Part shown: one piece after another, positions 38,870-47,100 of the stretch | How the letters are laid out: each line of letters starts with the position of its first letter | Position numbering within the stretch: the stretch's first letter is position 1 | Origin: an uncultured Clostridia bacterium | GTDB lineage: Bacteria > Bacillota > Clostridia > Oscillospirales > CAG-272 | DNA: 64,000 nucleotides | NCBI GenBank assembly: GCA_944381075.1 | Contig: CALWJT010000005.1 | Coordinates: 1 to 64,000, forward strand | Reading direction: 5' to 3' | The notes under the pieces: model-generated | Databases searched by the model: none | Seen by the model: the letters and a program-made list of their open reading frames with translations, nothing else | Told to the model about the DNA's origin: nothing | Made by a program: the position numbers and the translations under genes

Positions 38870-40114
38870 ATGTATACCGTTCGCTATAAATCGCATCATG
38901 ACGCCTCCAGTGCGCTGAAAAAGCGGTATACCGCCGATACGGCGCCGGAGCCTTATGTCGCGGAAACGTTGAATCAGCCGGCGAAGAGCCGGCGGGTCAT
39001 TTATCTGCATGTGCCGTTCTGCAATAAAATATGCAGCTTTTGCCCGTTTCATCGACCGGACGAGCTTCGGCGGCGGGAATATCATGGGTATCTTATCGAC
39101 GAAATCCATCGGATATCCGACTATCCGTATATGCAGGCGCCGGTCGACGCCGTCAATTTCGGCGGGGGAACGCCGACCGCGCTTACGCCGGAGCAGATGG
39201 ACGCGGTCCTTGCGGAGCTCCACCGCTGCTTTTCGATAGCACCCGGAGCGGAAATCAGCGTGGAGTCCTCCGCAACGGAGCTGACGCTCGAAATGCTGGA
39301 GGTTTTGAAGCGCGGCGGCGTCAACCGCCTTTCTATCGGCGTCCAGACGTTTGACGACGAGGGCCGGCGTCTGCTCGGCAGACGCGGAAGCGGCGAGCAT
39401 GCGGCGTCCCGCGTCAGGCAGGCGCTCGATTTCGGGATCGTCAACACCAGCATCGATCTTATTTATCATTACCCGGGCGAGACGATGGAAACGCTGGAGC
39501 GGGACCTTGCCATAATCCGCTCGCTCGGGATCGCAGGGCTTTCCTTTTATTCGCTGATTTTGCATGAAAAGACGCCGCTTTTTCAGAGATTCAGCAAAGA
39601 GGAGCGCAGCGCTTTTGTCGATCTGGGGGCGGAATATGAAATGTTTACCGTGATTCTGCGCACACTGGGAGCATCCGGCTTTGTGCCTCTGGAGCTTACC
39701 AAGCTTGTCCGGAACAGCATCGACCGCTACGATTATGTGAAGATCCGGCACGGCGGCGGCAGCTGCATCGCCATCGGTCACGGTGCCGGCGGGAATATAG
39801 AGAATTATCTCTACCATAATTCCGCCGCGATTCCTCTTTTATCGGAAGCGGCGCCGGTCAGCCGGGCGGGACGGGTGGTCCGGCCTGTCTACCGACTGCT
39901 TGACAGGCTCATTTTCGAGCTGCAAAAGGGCAGTGCGGATCTGTCGCTTTGGTCAGAGCGGCTCCGGCGGGATCTTTTAAAGGAGTGGGAGCCTTCTCTG
40001 GAACGGATGCAGAGGGAAGGGCTGCTTACCCTTGAGAAAGGCCGGCTTTCTCTGACGGAATCCGGACTTTTCTGGGGCAACAATATGATCGACGAATGGA
40101 TGCGGCTGCTGTGA
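38870..40114 (+). CDS. HemN/HutW-like radical SAM protein of the iron operon
   Basis: A 414-residue radical SAM enzyme. HVPFCNKICSFCPFHRP contains the CxxxCxxC cluster ligands (C51, C55, C58), with phenylalanine at the position where HemN has a fourth cysteine. NFGGGTPTAL is the SAM-binding GGE-type strand, followed by SIGVQTFDDEGRRLLGR, as in the coproporphyrinogen oxidase superfamily. That superfamily includes HemN, HemW and the HutW/ChuW enzymes that open haem anaerobically. Location after a haem-type importer and flavodoxins favours the HutW/ChuW role. HemW-like haem chaperone is the alternative. The gene begins six bases after the lipoprotein stop and ends the operon. Confidence 0.85.
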   Translation: MYTVRYKSHHDASSALKKRYTADTAPEPYVAETLNQPAKSRRVIYLHVPFCNKICSFCPFHRPDELRRREYHGYLIDEIHRISDYPYMQAPVDAVNFGGGTPTALTPEQMDAVLAELHRCFSIAPGAEISVESSATELTLEMLEVLKRGGVNRLSIGVQTFDDEGRRLLGRRGSGEHAASRVRQALDFGIVNTSIDLIYHYPGETMETLERDLAIIRSLGIAGLSFYSLILHEKTPLFQRFSKEERSAFVDLGAEYEMFTVILRTLGASGFVPLELTKLVRNSIDRYDYVKIRHGGGSCIAIGHGAGGNIENYLYHNSAAIPLLSEAAPVSRAGRVVRPVYRLLDRLIFELQKGSADLSLWSERLRRDLLKEWEPSLERMQREGLLTLEKGRLSLTESGLFWGNNMIDEWMRLL

Positions 40115-40201
40115 TGGTTATGGGGGAGCTCTGACTGCGGACGAAAGGGAGGATGCTTGGAAGAGTGTCCTCCTTTTTTGCCGGAATCCATTGAAAGTCT
40201 C

Positions 40202-40255
40202 TTGACAAATGTTGAAAATAAAGTATAATTAGTAATACAAGTATAACTGTTCGGA
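40202..40255 (+). promoter_or_regulatory. Promoter with direct repeats upstream of the AbrB-like gene
   Basis: TTGACA (40202-40207), 16 bases, TATAAT (40224-40229). AAGTATAA occurs at 40221 and again at about 40239, one helical repeat-and-a-half apart, on either side of the start site; this fits autoregulation by the AbrB-like protein. Confidence 0.55.
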
Positions 40256-40272
40256 GTGATTAGAGGAACAAT

Positions 40273-40584
40273 ATGGGGAAAAAACAGGAAACGGAACGAT
40301 TTATGTCGTCAGTTTCGGTCGGTCCAAAAGGACAGATCGTCATACCGAAGGAAGTACGCGATATGTTCGGCATCGCGCCGGGCGACAAGCTGCTTTTGCT
40401 TGCTGATTCCAAGCGCGGGATTGCTATCCAGAAGCAGTCGGTCATGATGAAGATCGCCGATGCGATTTTTTCCGGCAAGGGGAGCGAAGTCGATGCCGGG
40501 GAGCCGGAGGAGCATCTCGAGGAATTTGCATCGGAAATCCGAAAGCAGTGCGCAAGGGAAAGGGATCCTCATGACAGCGATTGA
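40273..40584 (+). CDS. AbrB/MazE/SpoVT-family DNA-binding protein
   Basis: A 103-residue protein with an N-terminal swapped-hairpin domain (about residues 11-55): SVGPKGQIVIPKEVRDMFGIAPGDKLLLL is the canonical AbrB pattern. The C-terminal half is an acidic helix and probably a dimerisation or sensing tail. AGAGGAAC precedes the ATG. Its 3' end overlaps the ABC transporter ATPase gene by 14 bases, so it is the regulator of this three-gene unit. Similar AbrB-ABC-2 arrangements are frequent in clostridia. Confidence 0.88.
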   Translation: MGKKQETERFMSSVSVGPKGQIVIPKEVRDMFGIAPGDKLLLLADSKRGIAIQKQSVMMKIADAIFSGKGSEVDAGEPEEHLEEFASEIRKQCARERDPHDSD

Positions 40585-41302
40585 AATGCGCGGTCTGACA
40601 AAGCGATATCGGGATATGACTGCTGTGGAGGACTTTTCGCTGAAAATAGAAGAGGGAGAGCTGTTTGCACTGCTCGGCGTCAACGGTGCGGGGAAATCGA
40701 CGACGATAAAGATGCTGTGCGGGCTTGTCCGCCCTACGTGCGGAGACGCGTTTTTAATGGGAAAAAGCATCGTGACGGAGCTTTCACAGGCAAAGCATAT
40801 CCTTGGCGTCTCTCCGCAGGAGACGGCGGTAGCGCCGAATCTTTCCGTGCGTGAGAATCTCGTCCTTATTGCCGGACTCTATGGTGCTGGCAGAAGCGAA
40901 GCGCAGACGGCGGCGTCGGCGATGATAGAACGGTTCTCGATGGGTGAAATCGAAAGGAAGCGGGCGGGCAGACTTTCCGGCGGATGGCAGAGAAGGCTGA
41001 GCATTGCGATGGCGCTGATTTCCAAGCCTAAGGTATTGTTTCTCGACGAACCGACGCTGGGATTGGACGTTTTGGCCCGCCGGGAATTATGGAAGCTGAT
41101 CGAATCCTTGCATGGACAGGTGACGGTGATTCTTACGACGCATTATCTGGAAGAGGCGGAGGCTCTTGCCGATCGAGTGGGAATCCTTTCGAGGGGCAGG
41201 CTTGTCGCATGCGGGACTGCCGCGCAGTTAAAGCATGCCGCAGGCGCTGAAACATTCGAGGATGCGTTTGTGAAACTGTCCGAAAGGGGAGGAAACGTAT
41301 GA
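40571..41302 (+). CDS. ABC-2-type exporter ATP-binding protein
   Basis: A 243-residue ATPase of the drug/lipid exporter class. Walker A is GVNGAGKSTT, the signature LSGGWQRRLSIAMAL has tryptophan where GQ is usual, Walker B is VLFLDEPTLGLD, and the switch His is in TTHYLEEAE. I choose the ATG at 40571 inside the end of the regulator gene because homologues start MTAIEMRGLTKRY. The stop overlaps the permease start by four bases. The substrate may be an antimicrobial or lipid; no evidence in the sequence specifies it. Confidence 0.92.
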   Translation: MTAIEMRGLTKRYRDMTAVEDFSLKIEEGELFALLGVNGAGKSTTIKMLCGLVRPTCGDAFLMGKSIVTELSQAKHILGVSPQETAVAPNLSVRENLVLIAGLYGAGRSEAQTAASAMIERFSMGEIERKRAGRLSGGWQRRLSIAMALISKPKVLFLDEPTLGLDVLARRELWKLIESLHGQVTVILTTHYLEEAEALADRVGILSRGRLVACGTAAQLKHAAGAETFEDAFVKLSERGGNV

Positions 41303-42048
41303 GAGGCTCTATGTTTTTTGCGTCGCGCTGCATGAAGGAAATCCTGCGAGATAAGCTGACTGTCCTGTTCGGCGTCGGATTTCCTGCTGTTTTGCTGCTT
41401 TTGCTGTCGGCTATCAATGCCGGAATCCCGAAGGACGCCGGCATGACGCTGTTTGAGATCCAGAGTCTTGTGCCGGGCGTCGTTGTATTCGGACTTTCGT
41501 TTCTTTCGCTTTTTGCAGGGATGCTCATCTCCAAGGACCGCGGGAGCTCTCTTCGCATGCGGCTTGCCTGCTCGCCGCTTCCTGCCGCAGGCTTTCTTTT
41601 CGGATATACGCTGCCTCTGCTCCCTATCGCGTTTTGTCAGACGGTTTTTTGCTATCTTATCGCACTGCCGCTTGGGCTTAAGGCCGGTATCCGTTTGCTG
41701 CCGGCGGTGCTTTCAGCGTTTCTTCCGGCGCTTTTTTTCATTGCGCTCGGACTGCTTTTTGGCACACTGCTCACCGAAAGACAGGTGGGCGGCATCTGCG
41801 GCGCGCTCGTGACGAACCTTTCGGCATGGCTTTCCGGTACGTGGTTCGATCTTTCGCTTGTTGGCGGCACGTTTGAAAAAATCGCGGGCATATTCCCTTT
41901 TGTTCATGCGGTGGACGCCGGAAGAGCAGCGCTTGCCGGCGACGCGTCCGGAATGGTCTCGGAGCTTGTGCCGGTCCTTCTTTGGACGGCGGCGGTTTTC
42001 CTTGGTGCCGTTTGCATTTTTATGGGGAGCATGAAAAGGGATGCCTGA
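41299..42048 (+). CDS. ABC-2-type transporter permease
   Basis: A 249-residue membrane protein with six predicted helices, beginning with the amphipathic stretch RCMKEILRDKLTVLFGVGFPAVLLLLL. The ABC-2 pattern is clear: VVFGLSFLSLFAGMLISKDRGSSLRMRLACSPLPAAGF around the second helix and coupling helix. It forms an exporter with the ATPase encoded just upstream (four-base overlap). One permease implies a homodimer. A shared bidirectional terminator follows. Confidence 0.9.
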   Translation: MRGSMFFASRCMKEILRDKLTVLFGVGFPAVLLLLLSAINAGIPKDAGMTLFEIQSLVPGVVVFGLSFLSLFAGMLISKDRGSSLRMRLACSPLPAAGFLFGYTLPLLPIAFCQTVFCYLIALPLGLKAGIRLLPAVLSAFLPALFFIALGLLFGTLLTERQVGGICGALVTNLSAWLSGTWFDLSLVGGTFEKIAGIFPFVHAVDAGRAALAGDASGMVSELVPVLLWTAAVFLGAVCIFMGSMKRDA

Positions 42049-42124
42049 GCCCTTGAAAAGACGGAGACCGCGCACTTTCGGATAAGGGGATGAAAACGAG
42101 CGGCGGTCCGAATCGAGGCGGAAT

Positions 42125-42162
42125 AGAGAAGACCTCGGAGCATTTGCTCCGAGGTCTTCTCT
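42125..42162. terminator. Bidirectional terminator between the ABC unit and ileS
   Basis: AGAGAAGACCTCGGAGC and its perfect complement around ATTT. Both convergent genes end beside it; the ileS stop abuts the stem. Confidence 0.88.
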
Positions 42163-45100
42163 CATACTTTTTCGACGCCGAGCGTCAGCTTTTCGTCTCC
42201 GATGCTCCATTCCCTGGAGGTGGGGCAGGTCTTATCGAAAATGAACTCGTCGCAGAGCGTTTTGCCCTTGATGTCGTCGGCATTCCGCTCCATCACGCTG
42301 TAAAGCGTCCCGCTCCCGCTCGCATATACGCGGATGCGGTCGAGCACCTCGAAGCCGGCGTCCTTGCGCATCGTCTGGATCTTGGAGATGATTTCGCGCA
42401 CATTGCCTTCCTCGATGAGCGCCGGCGTGAGATTGGTATCGAGCACGACGGTGATCCCATGGTCGGATAGCGACTCGAAGCCCGGCATCTGCGCGGAATC
42501 GATGAGAAGGTCCTCGCGGGCAAGCTCCGCTGTGATATCGCCGAGATCGAGACGGATGACGCCCGTGGTGTTCAGCTCGTTCATGGCGGCGTTCCCGTCG
42601 AGCTTCGGGAGAAGCTCGCGGATCCTGCCAAGATGCTTGCCGTATTTCGGACCCACTGTGCGCATCTGCGGCTTGAACGAATAGGAGGTGAAGGCACTCA
42701 CGTCGTCCGTGTAGCGAACTTCCTTGACGTTCAGCTCCTCCTCGATGATTTTGGTAAAATAATCTGGAAGCGCAAGCTCTGCCTTGACATACATCGCGGC
42801 AATCGGCTGGCGGTTCTTGATGGAGGCGGCGGCGCGGCAGGCGCGGCCGAGCACGACGATATCCAGCACCTCGCCCATTTGCTTTTCCAGCTCGGGATCA
42901 ATCATGGCCTTGTCTGCCGCCGGATAGTCGCAGAGGTGAACGGATTCCGGCGCGCTTTTATCGATGCTGCAAACAAGGTTGCGCCAGATATCCTCCGTCA
43001 TAAACGGAATCATCGGCGCCGCGAGCTTGCAGAAGGTGACAAGCACGGTGTAGAGCGTCATATAGGCATTGATCTTGTCCTGCGGCATGCCGGAGGCCCA
43101 GAAGCGCTCGCGGCAGCGGCGGACATACCAGTTGGAAAGGTCGTCGACAAACTCCTGAAGGACCTTTGTCGTCTGGAGGATCTCATAGTTTTCCAGATTG
43201 CTGTCTACTGTCCCGATGACGGTATTCAGCCTTGACAGGATCCACTTGTCCATCACGGAAAGCTTGTCATATTCGAGCTTATATTTTGTCGCGTCAAACG
43301 CATCGATATCGGCATACAGCACGAAAAACGCATAGGTGTTCCACAGCGTTCCCATGAATTTTCGCTGTCCCTCGACGACGGCGCCGCCGTGGAAGCGGTT
43401 CGGGAGCCACGGCGCGCTGTTGGAGTAAAAGTACCAGCGGATGGCGTCGGCGCCATAGGTCTCCAGCGCCTCGAACGGGTCGACGGCATTGCCCTTGGAC
43501 TTGGACATCTTCTGTCCGTTCTCATCCTGCACGAGGCCCAGAACGATGACGTTTTTATACGGCGCCTTATCGAAAATGAGCGTGGAGATGGCGAGCAGGG
43601 AATAGAACCAGCCGCGCGTCTGGTCGACTGCCTCGGAAATGAAATCGGCGGGGAAATGCTCCTCGAACACTTCTTTGTTTTCAAAGGGATAGTGCCACTG
43701 GGCAAACGGCATGGAGCCGGAATCGAACCAGCAGTCGATGACTTCCTTTACGCGGTGCATTTTGCCGCCGCACTTCGGGCACCGGATGGTCACGTCGTCG
43801 ATATAGGGACGGTGCAGCTCGATGTTTTCCGGACAGTCGTCCGAGAGCGCACGCAGCTCGGCAATGGAACCTACCGCATGGCGGTGTCCGCATTCGCACT
43901 CCCAGATGTTGAGCGGCGTGCCCCAATAACGGTTGCGGGAGATGCCCCAGTCCTGCACGTTTTCGAGCCAGTCGCCGAAGCGTCCCTTGCCGATGGATTC
44001 CGGGATCCAGTTGACGGTGCTGTTGTTTCGGATGAGGGCGTCGCGAACCTTGGTCATTTCGATGAACCAGGAATCGCGCGCGTAATAGATGAGCGGCGTA
44101 TCGCAGCGCCAGCAGAACGGATATTCATGCTCGAAATTCGGCGCGTCGAAAAGGAGTCCTGCCTCTTTCAGGTCCTGCAGGATGAGCGGGTCCGCCTCCT
44201 TGACGAATTTGCCGGCGTAGGGGGTATTTTCCGTCATGTCGCCGCGGCCGTCCACAAACTGCACGAACGGCAGATCGTACCGGCGGCCGGTCCTGAGGTC
44301 GTCCGCGCCGAAGGCGGGCGCCGTGTGGACGATGCCGGTGCCGTCCGTCATCGTGACATAGTCGGCGCAGGTAACGAAGTGCGCTTTTTTCCCCGCTTTG
44401 GCGACGAACTCGCCGGTACAGGAGAAAAGCGGCTCATATTCCCGATATTCGAGGTCCCGGCCCTTGTATTCTTCCAGAATCTCATACGCGGGCGCGCCAT
44501 CCTTTGCGAGCTTGCCAAGCACGGTATCCGCCAGCGCCTTTGCGAGATAGTAGGTATGGCCGTCCGCCGCCTTGACCTTGCAGTAGGTCTCGTCCGGATG
44601 GACGGTGAGCGCGACGTTGGAAGGAAGCGTCCACGGGGTCGTGGTCCAGGCAAGAAAATAGGCGTCCTCGCTCTTTGCCCGGAAGCGGACGATGGCGGAG
44701 CGTTCCTTGACGGTCTTATAGCCCTGCGCTACCTCATGGGTCGCGAGCGGCGTCCCGCAGCGCGGGCAGTAGGGAACGATCTGAAAACCCTTGTAGAGCA
44801 GTCCCTTGTCATAGATCTGCTTGAGCGCCCACCACTCGGATTCGATATAATCGTTTTCATAGGTGACATACGGGTGCTCCATGTCCGCCCAAAAACCGAC
44901 GGTGGCGGAGAAGTCCTCCCACATGCCCTTGTATTTCCAGACGCTTTCCTTGCACTGCTCGATGAACGGGGCAATGCCGTACTTTTCGATCTGCTCCTTG
45001 CCGTCGAGCCCGAGCTTTTTCTCGACCTCCAGCTCCACCGGAAGCCCGTGCGTATCCCAGCCGGCCTTGCGGTCGACCTTGTAGCCTTTCATCGTCCGGT

Positions 45101-45311
45101 AGCGGGGGATCATGTCCTTGATGACGCGCGTGAGGACATGCCCGATATGCGGCTTGCCGTTCGCGGTGGGCGGTCCGTCATAGAACGTGTAATTGGGGCA
45201 GCCCTTTCGATCCTCGATGCTTTTTTCAAATATTTTGTTTTCTTCCCAGAATTTTTCGGTTTTCTTTTCTCTCTCGACGAAATTGAGGTTCGCCGATACC
45301 TTCTCGTACAT
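42162..45311 (-). CDS. ileS: Isoleucyl-tRNA synthetase
   Basis: A 1049-residue class I synthetase that charges tRNA-Ile and edits mischarged valine. HIGH is at residues 55-58 (NGKPHIGHVL), the editing domain carries the TWTTPWTLPSN strand and GTGIVHTAPAFG, and KMSKS appears near residue 600 as GQKMSKSKGNAVD. The long C-terminal region lacks the four-cysteine zinc finger of the E. coli type and resembles the IleS2-like eukaryote-type enzymes, which are often more mupirocin-resistant. I choose the ATG at 45311 with GGAGGA upstream. An isoleucine T-box controls it. Confidence 0.96.
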   Translation of the reverse strand: MYEKVSANLNFVEREKKTEKFWEENKIFEKSIEDRKGCPNYTFYDGPPTANGKPHIGHVLTRVIKDMIPRYRTMKGYKVDRKAGWDTHGLPVELEVEKKLGLDGKEQIEKYGIAPFIEQCKESVWKYKGMWEDFSATVGFWADMEHPYVTYENDYIESEWWALKQIYDKGLLYKGFQIVPYCPRCGTPLATHEVAQGYKTVKERSAIVRFRAKSEDAYFLAWTTTPWTLPSNVALTVHPDETYCKVKAADGHTYYLAKALADTVLGKLAKDGAPAYEILEEYKGRDLEYREYEPLFSCTGEFVAKAGKKAHFVTCADYVTMTDGTGIVHTAPAFGADDLRTGRRYDLPFVQFVDGRGDMTENTPYAGKFVKEADPLILQDLKEAGLLFDAPNFEHEYPFCWRCDTPLIYYARDSWFIEMTKVRDALIRNNSTVNWIPESIGKGRFGDWLENVQDWGISRNRYWGTPLNIWECECGHRHAVGSIAELRALSDDCPENIELHRPYIDDVTIRCPKCGGKMHRVKEVIDCWFDSGSMPFAQWHYPFENKEVFEEHFPADFISEAVDQTRGWFYSLLAISTLIFDKAPYKNVIVLGLVQDENGQKMSKSKGNAVDPFEALETYGADAIRWYFYSNSAPWLPNRFHGGAVVEGQRKFMGTLWNTYAFFVLYADIDAFDATKYKLEYDKLSVMDKWILSRLNTVIGTVDSNLENYEILQTTKVLQEFVDDLSNWYVRRCRERFWASGMPQDKINAYMTLYTVLVTFCKLAAPMIPFMTEDIWRNLVCSIDKSAPESVHLCDYPAADKAMIDPELEKQMGEVLDIVVLGRACRAAASIKNRQPIAAMYVKAELALPDYFTKIIEEELNVKEVRYTDDVSAFTSYSFKPQMRTVGPKYGKHLGRIRELLPKLDGNAAMNELNTTGVIRLDLGDITAELAREDLLIDSAQMPGFESLSDHGITVVLDTNLTPALIEEGNVREIISKIQTMRKDAGFEVLDRIRVYASGSGTLYSVMERNADDIKGKTLCDEFIFDKTCPTSREWSIGDEKLTLGVEKV

Positions 45312-45344
45312 GGGAAATCCTCCTTTTGCTTTCTCCGGCAAAAT

Positions 45345-45604
45345 AAAAAATCTCCGTCCGTTTCATAGGACGAAGATTGCAGCCTCGCTTAACCACCTAT
45401 CAAACATACAAAAGCATATGCCGCTCCGTGACGGGGAGCACCGTCGGCAGCTAATGAGGGATCCGTTCGCCGCCGCGGCTCGGAAGTGATTTTCCCCCTC
45501 TCCTACCGGATGCCGGACTTCCACCATCTCCGGCTCGCTTGGTTCTTTCGGGAAAAGGGTACTCTCTTCTTCAACGCCTTTTCAGGATATGATATTCATC
45601 TCTT
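45345..45604 (-). promoter_or_regulatory. T-box riboswitch (tRNA-Ile specific) of ileS
   Basis: On the minus strand the leader shows the conserved T-box AGGTGGTTAAGCGAGG (45397-45382), the distal stem I segment GCCGGAGATGGTGGAAGTC, and the specifier region GGGGAAAATCACTTCCGAG in which ATC is the isoleucine specifier codon. The terminator hairpin ATCTTCGTCC/GGACGGAGAT plus T-run lies at about 45345-45377; the T-box would pair with uncharged tRNA-Ile 3' end and prevent it. Boundaries are approximate. Confidence 0.88.
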
Positions 45605-45633
45605 ATTGTATTCAATTTCTCTGTATATGTCAA
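45605..45633 (-). promoter_or_regulatory. Promoter of the ileS T-box transcript
   Basis: On the minus strand TTGACA (45633-45628), 17 bases, TACAAT (45610-45605). The -35 box overlaps the stop codon of the MATE gene, so the two units are packed without spare DNA. Confidence 0.8.
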
Positions 45634-46949
45634 GAACTTTTTGCCGATTTTGCAAATTTTCTGAAAAAAGATACGAGAAAAAGGACGGAAACGAGGAGTG
45701 TCAGGGCCTCCGCGGCGGGAAAAGAGAGCCAAATGCCGTCGGTGCCCGCGATCTCCGGCAGGAAAAGCACCGCCGGAACGATCAGGACCGCGCCCCGGAG
45801 AATGGAAATGACAAAGCTTTCCCGAACTCTGGCGCACGCGGCGGCAAACGCGGCGCAGACGATGTTGATCCCGGCGGCGAAAAAGCCGGTAAAATAAAGG
45901 ACGAGTCCGCGCTCGGCAAGCGCGGCGAGCTTGGCGTCCCCCTGCTTGTTGAACAGCGCCGTGATCGGCTCTCCGAACAGAATGGCGGTCAAAAGCAGAA
46001 GCGCGGAAACGAAGAGAGCGAGCAGAAGCGAGAGCCGAAGTCCGCGCGCAAGCGTCTTTCTGTCGTTTTCGGCGGCGGAAACGCTCGCGAGCGGCTGGAG
46101 CCCTTGGGAAATGCCCGTGAAGATCGATACCGCGACAAGCGCTATGTTGGCGATGACGCCGTATGCCGCGACACCGGTATTTCCTTCCAGCGCAAATACG
46201 GAATGGTTGAATAGGATCATGACGACGGCGGAGGAAAGCTCTGTAATCAGGGAAAAGATGCCCATGGAAAGGCATGCGCAGAGAAGGCGCGGAGAAATCC
46301 GGCATTTCATGGGATGAAAGGTATTGGCTTTTGTGATAAAATGCAGCGACAGGATGAGCATGCTGATGAGCGGCGCCGACGCCGTCGCTGCCGCGGCGCC
46401 GAACATGCCGAGTCCGAGCGGAAATATGAAAACATAATCAAGCAGGATATTGGCAAGGCTTCCGGTCAGCATCGCCGCCATGGAAAGCCGCGGATTGCCG
46501 TCGTTTCGGACAAAGGCGGTGAGAATGTTGTTCAGGATAAAGAGTAGGGACGTACACATCAGCGTTTTGAGATATTCGTTCGTCAGGGCGAGCGTTTCTC
46601 CGTCGGCGCCGAGCAAAAGGCAGAGCTTTTCGGAGAACAGGGCGCCGGCGACGGTGAGAACGATCCCAGCCGCAAGGCCGAAGGCGCAGGCGTGGGAAAA
46701 AAGGACGTCTGCGCGCTTGTCTTTCGCCGCACGGTATGCGGAAAACCGGCTGGCGGCGCCGACGCCGGTCATCAGTCCGATGCCGCTTATCAGATTGAAG
46801 ATCGGTATGGCGATGTTCAGAGCGGCAAGACCGAGCTCGCCGATACCGGCGGATATAAAATACGTGTCGGCAAGAATATAGCAGGACAGCCCCAGCATGC
46901 CGAGTACGCTGGACGTCACATATTTTGCAAATTGCTTGGATGGATTCAT
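45630..46949 (-). CDS. MATE-family efflux transporter
   Basis: A 439-residue membrane protein with twelve predicted helices in two six-helix halves, of the DinF/NorM-like multidrug and toxin extrusion family that exchanges substrates for Na+ or H+. Characteristic stretches are LADTYFISAGIGELGLAALNIAIPIF in helix 1-2, NDGNPRLSMAAMLTGSLANILLDYVFIF in helix 4-5, and GISQGLQPLASVSAAEND in the second half. The leader upstream can form a pseudoknot near the ribosome binding site, pointing to regulation at the RNA level. The substrate is unknown. Confidence 0.92.
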   Translation of the reverse strand: MNPSKQFAKYVTSSVLGMLGLSCYILADTYFISAGIGELGLAALNIAIPIFNLISGIGLMTGVGAASRFSAYRAAKDKRADVLFSHACAFGLAAGIVLTVAGALFSEKLCLLLGADGETLALTNEYLKTLMCTSLLFILNNILTAFVRNDGNPRLSMAAMLTGSLANILLDYVFIFPLGLGMFGAAAATASAPLISMLILSLHFITKANTFHPMKCRISPRLLCACLSMGIFSLITELSSAVVMILFNHSVFALEGNTGVAAYGVIANIALVAVSIFTGISQGLQPLASVSAAENDRKTLARGLRLSLLLALFVSALLLLTAILFGEPITALFNKQGDAKLAALAERGLVLYFTGFFAAGINIVCAAFAAACARVRESFVISILRGAVLIVPAVLFLPEIAGTDGIWLSFPAAEALTLLVSVLFLVSFFRKFAKSAKSS

Positions 46950-46950
46950 C

Positions 46951-47039
46951 TTTTCTCCGAGAAAATGTCCGCCCGGCTCCTTCTATGACCTAACGGAACG
47001 CGGCGGACACTTCCGTTCCCCTGCCCGGTGGCAGGGGAA
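46951..47039 (-). promoter_or_regulatory. Structured 5' leader (candidate pseudoknot riboregulator) of the MATE gene
   Basis: On the minus strand: a 10-bp hairpin TTCCCCTGCC/GGCAGGGGAA (47039-47016). Next, AACGGAA and TTCCGTT pair (47017-46992) around a loop containing TGTCCGCC (47009-47002). That loop is perfectly complementary to GGCGGACA at 46973-46966, giving an 8-bp pseudoknot. Just after it, TTTTCTC/GAGAAAA can hide the GGAG ribosome binding site. I do not recognise a known riboswitch class. Confidence 0.5.
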
Positions 47040-47100
47040 ACGTGACATTTATTTTTCAAAGCGGAGGATGTGGAATCCGTCCGCCTTTTCCCATTTTCGC

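Noticed and set aside
43389..45368. 659-codon open frame antisense to ileS
   Set aside because: Sense-strand ileS is unmistakable and the antisense product has no domain.
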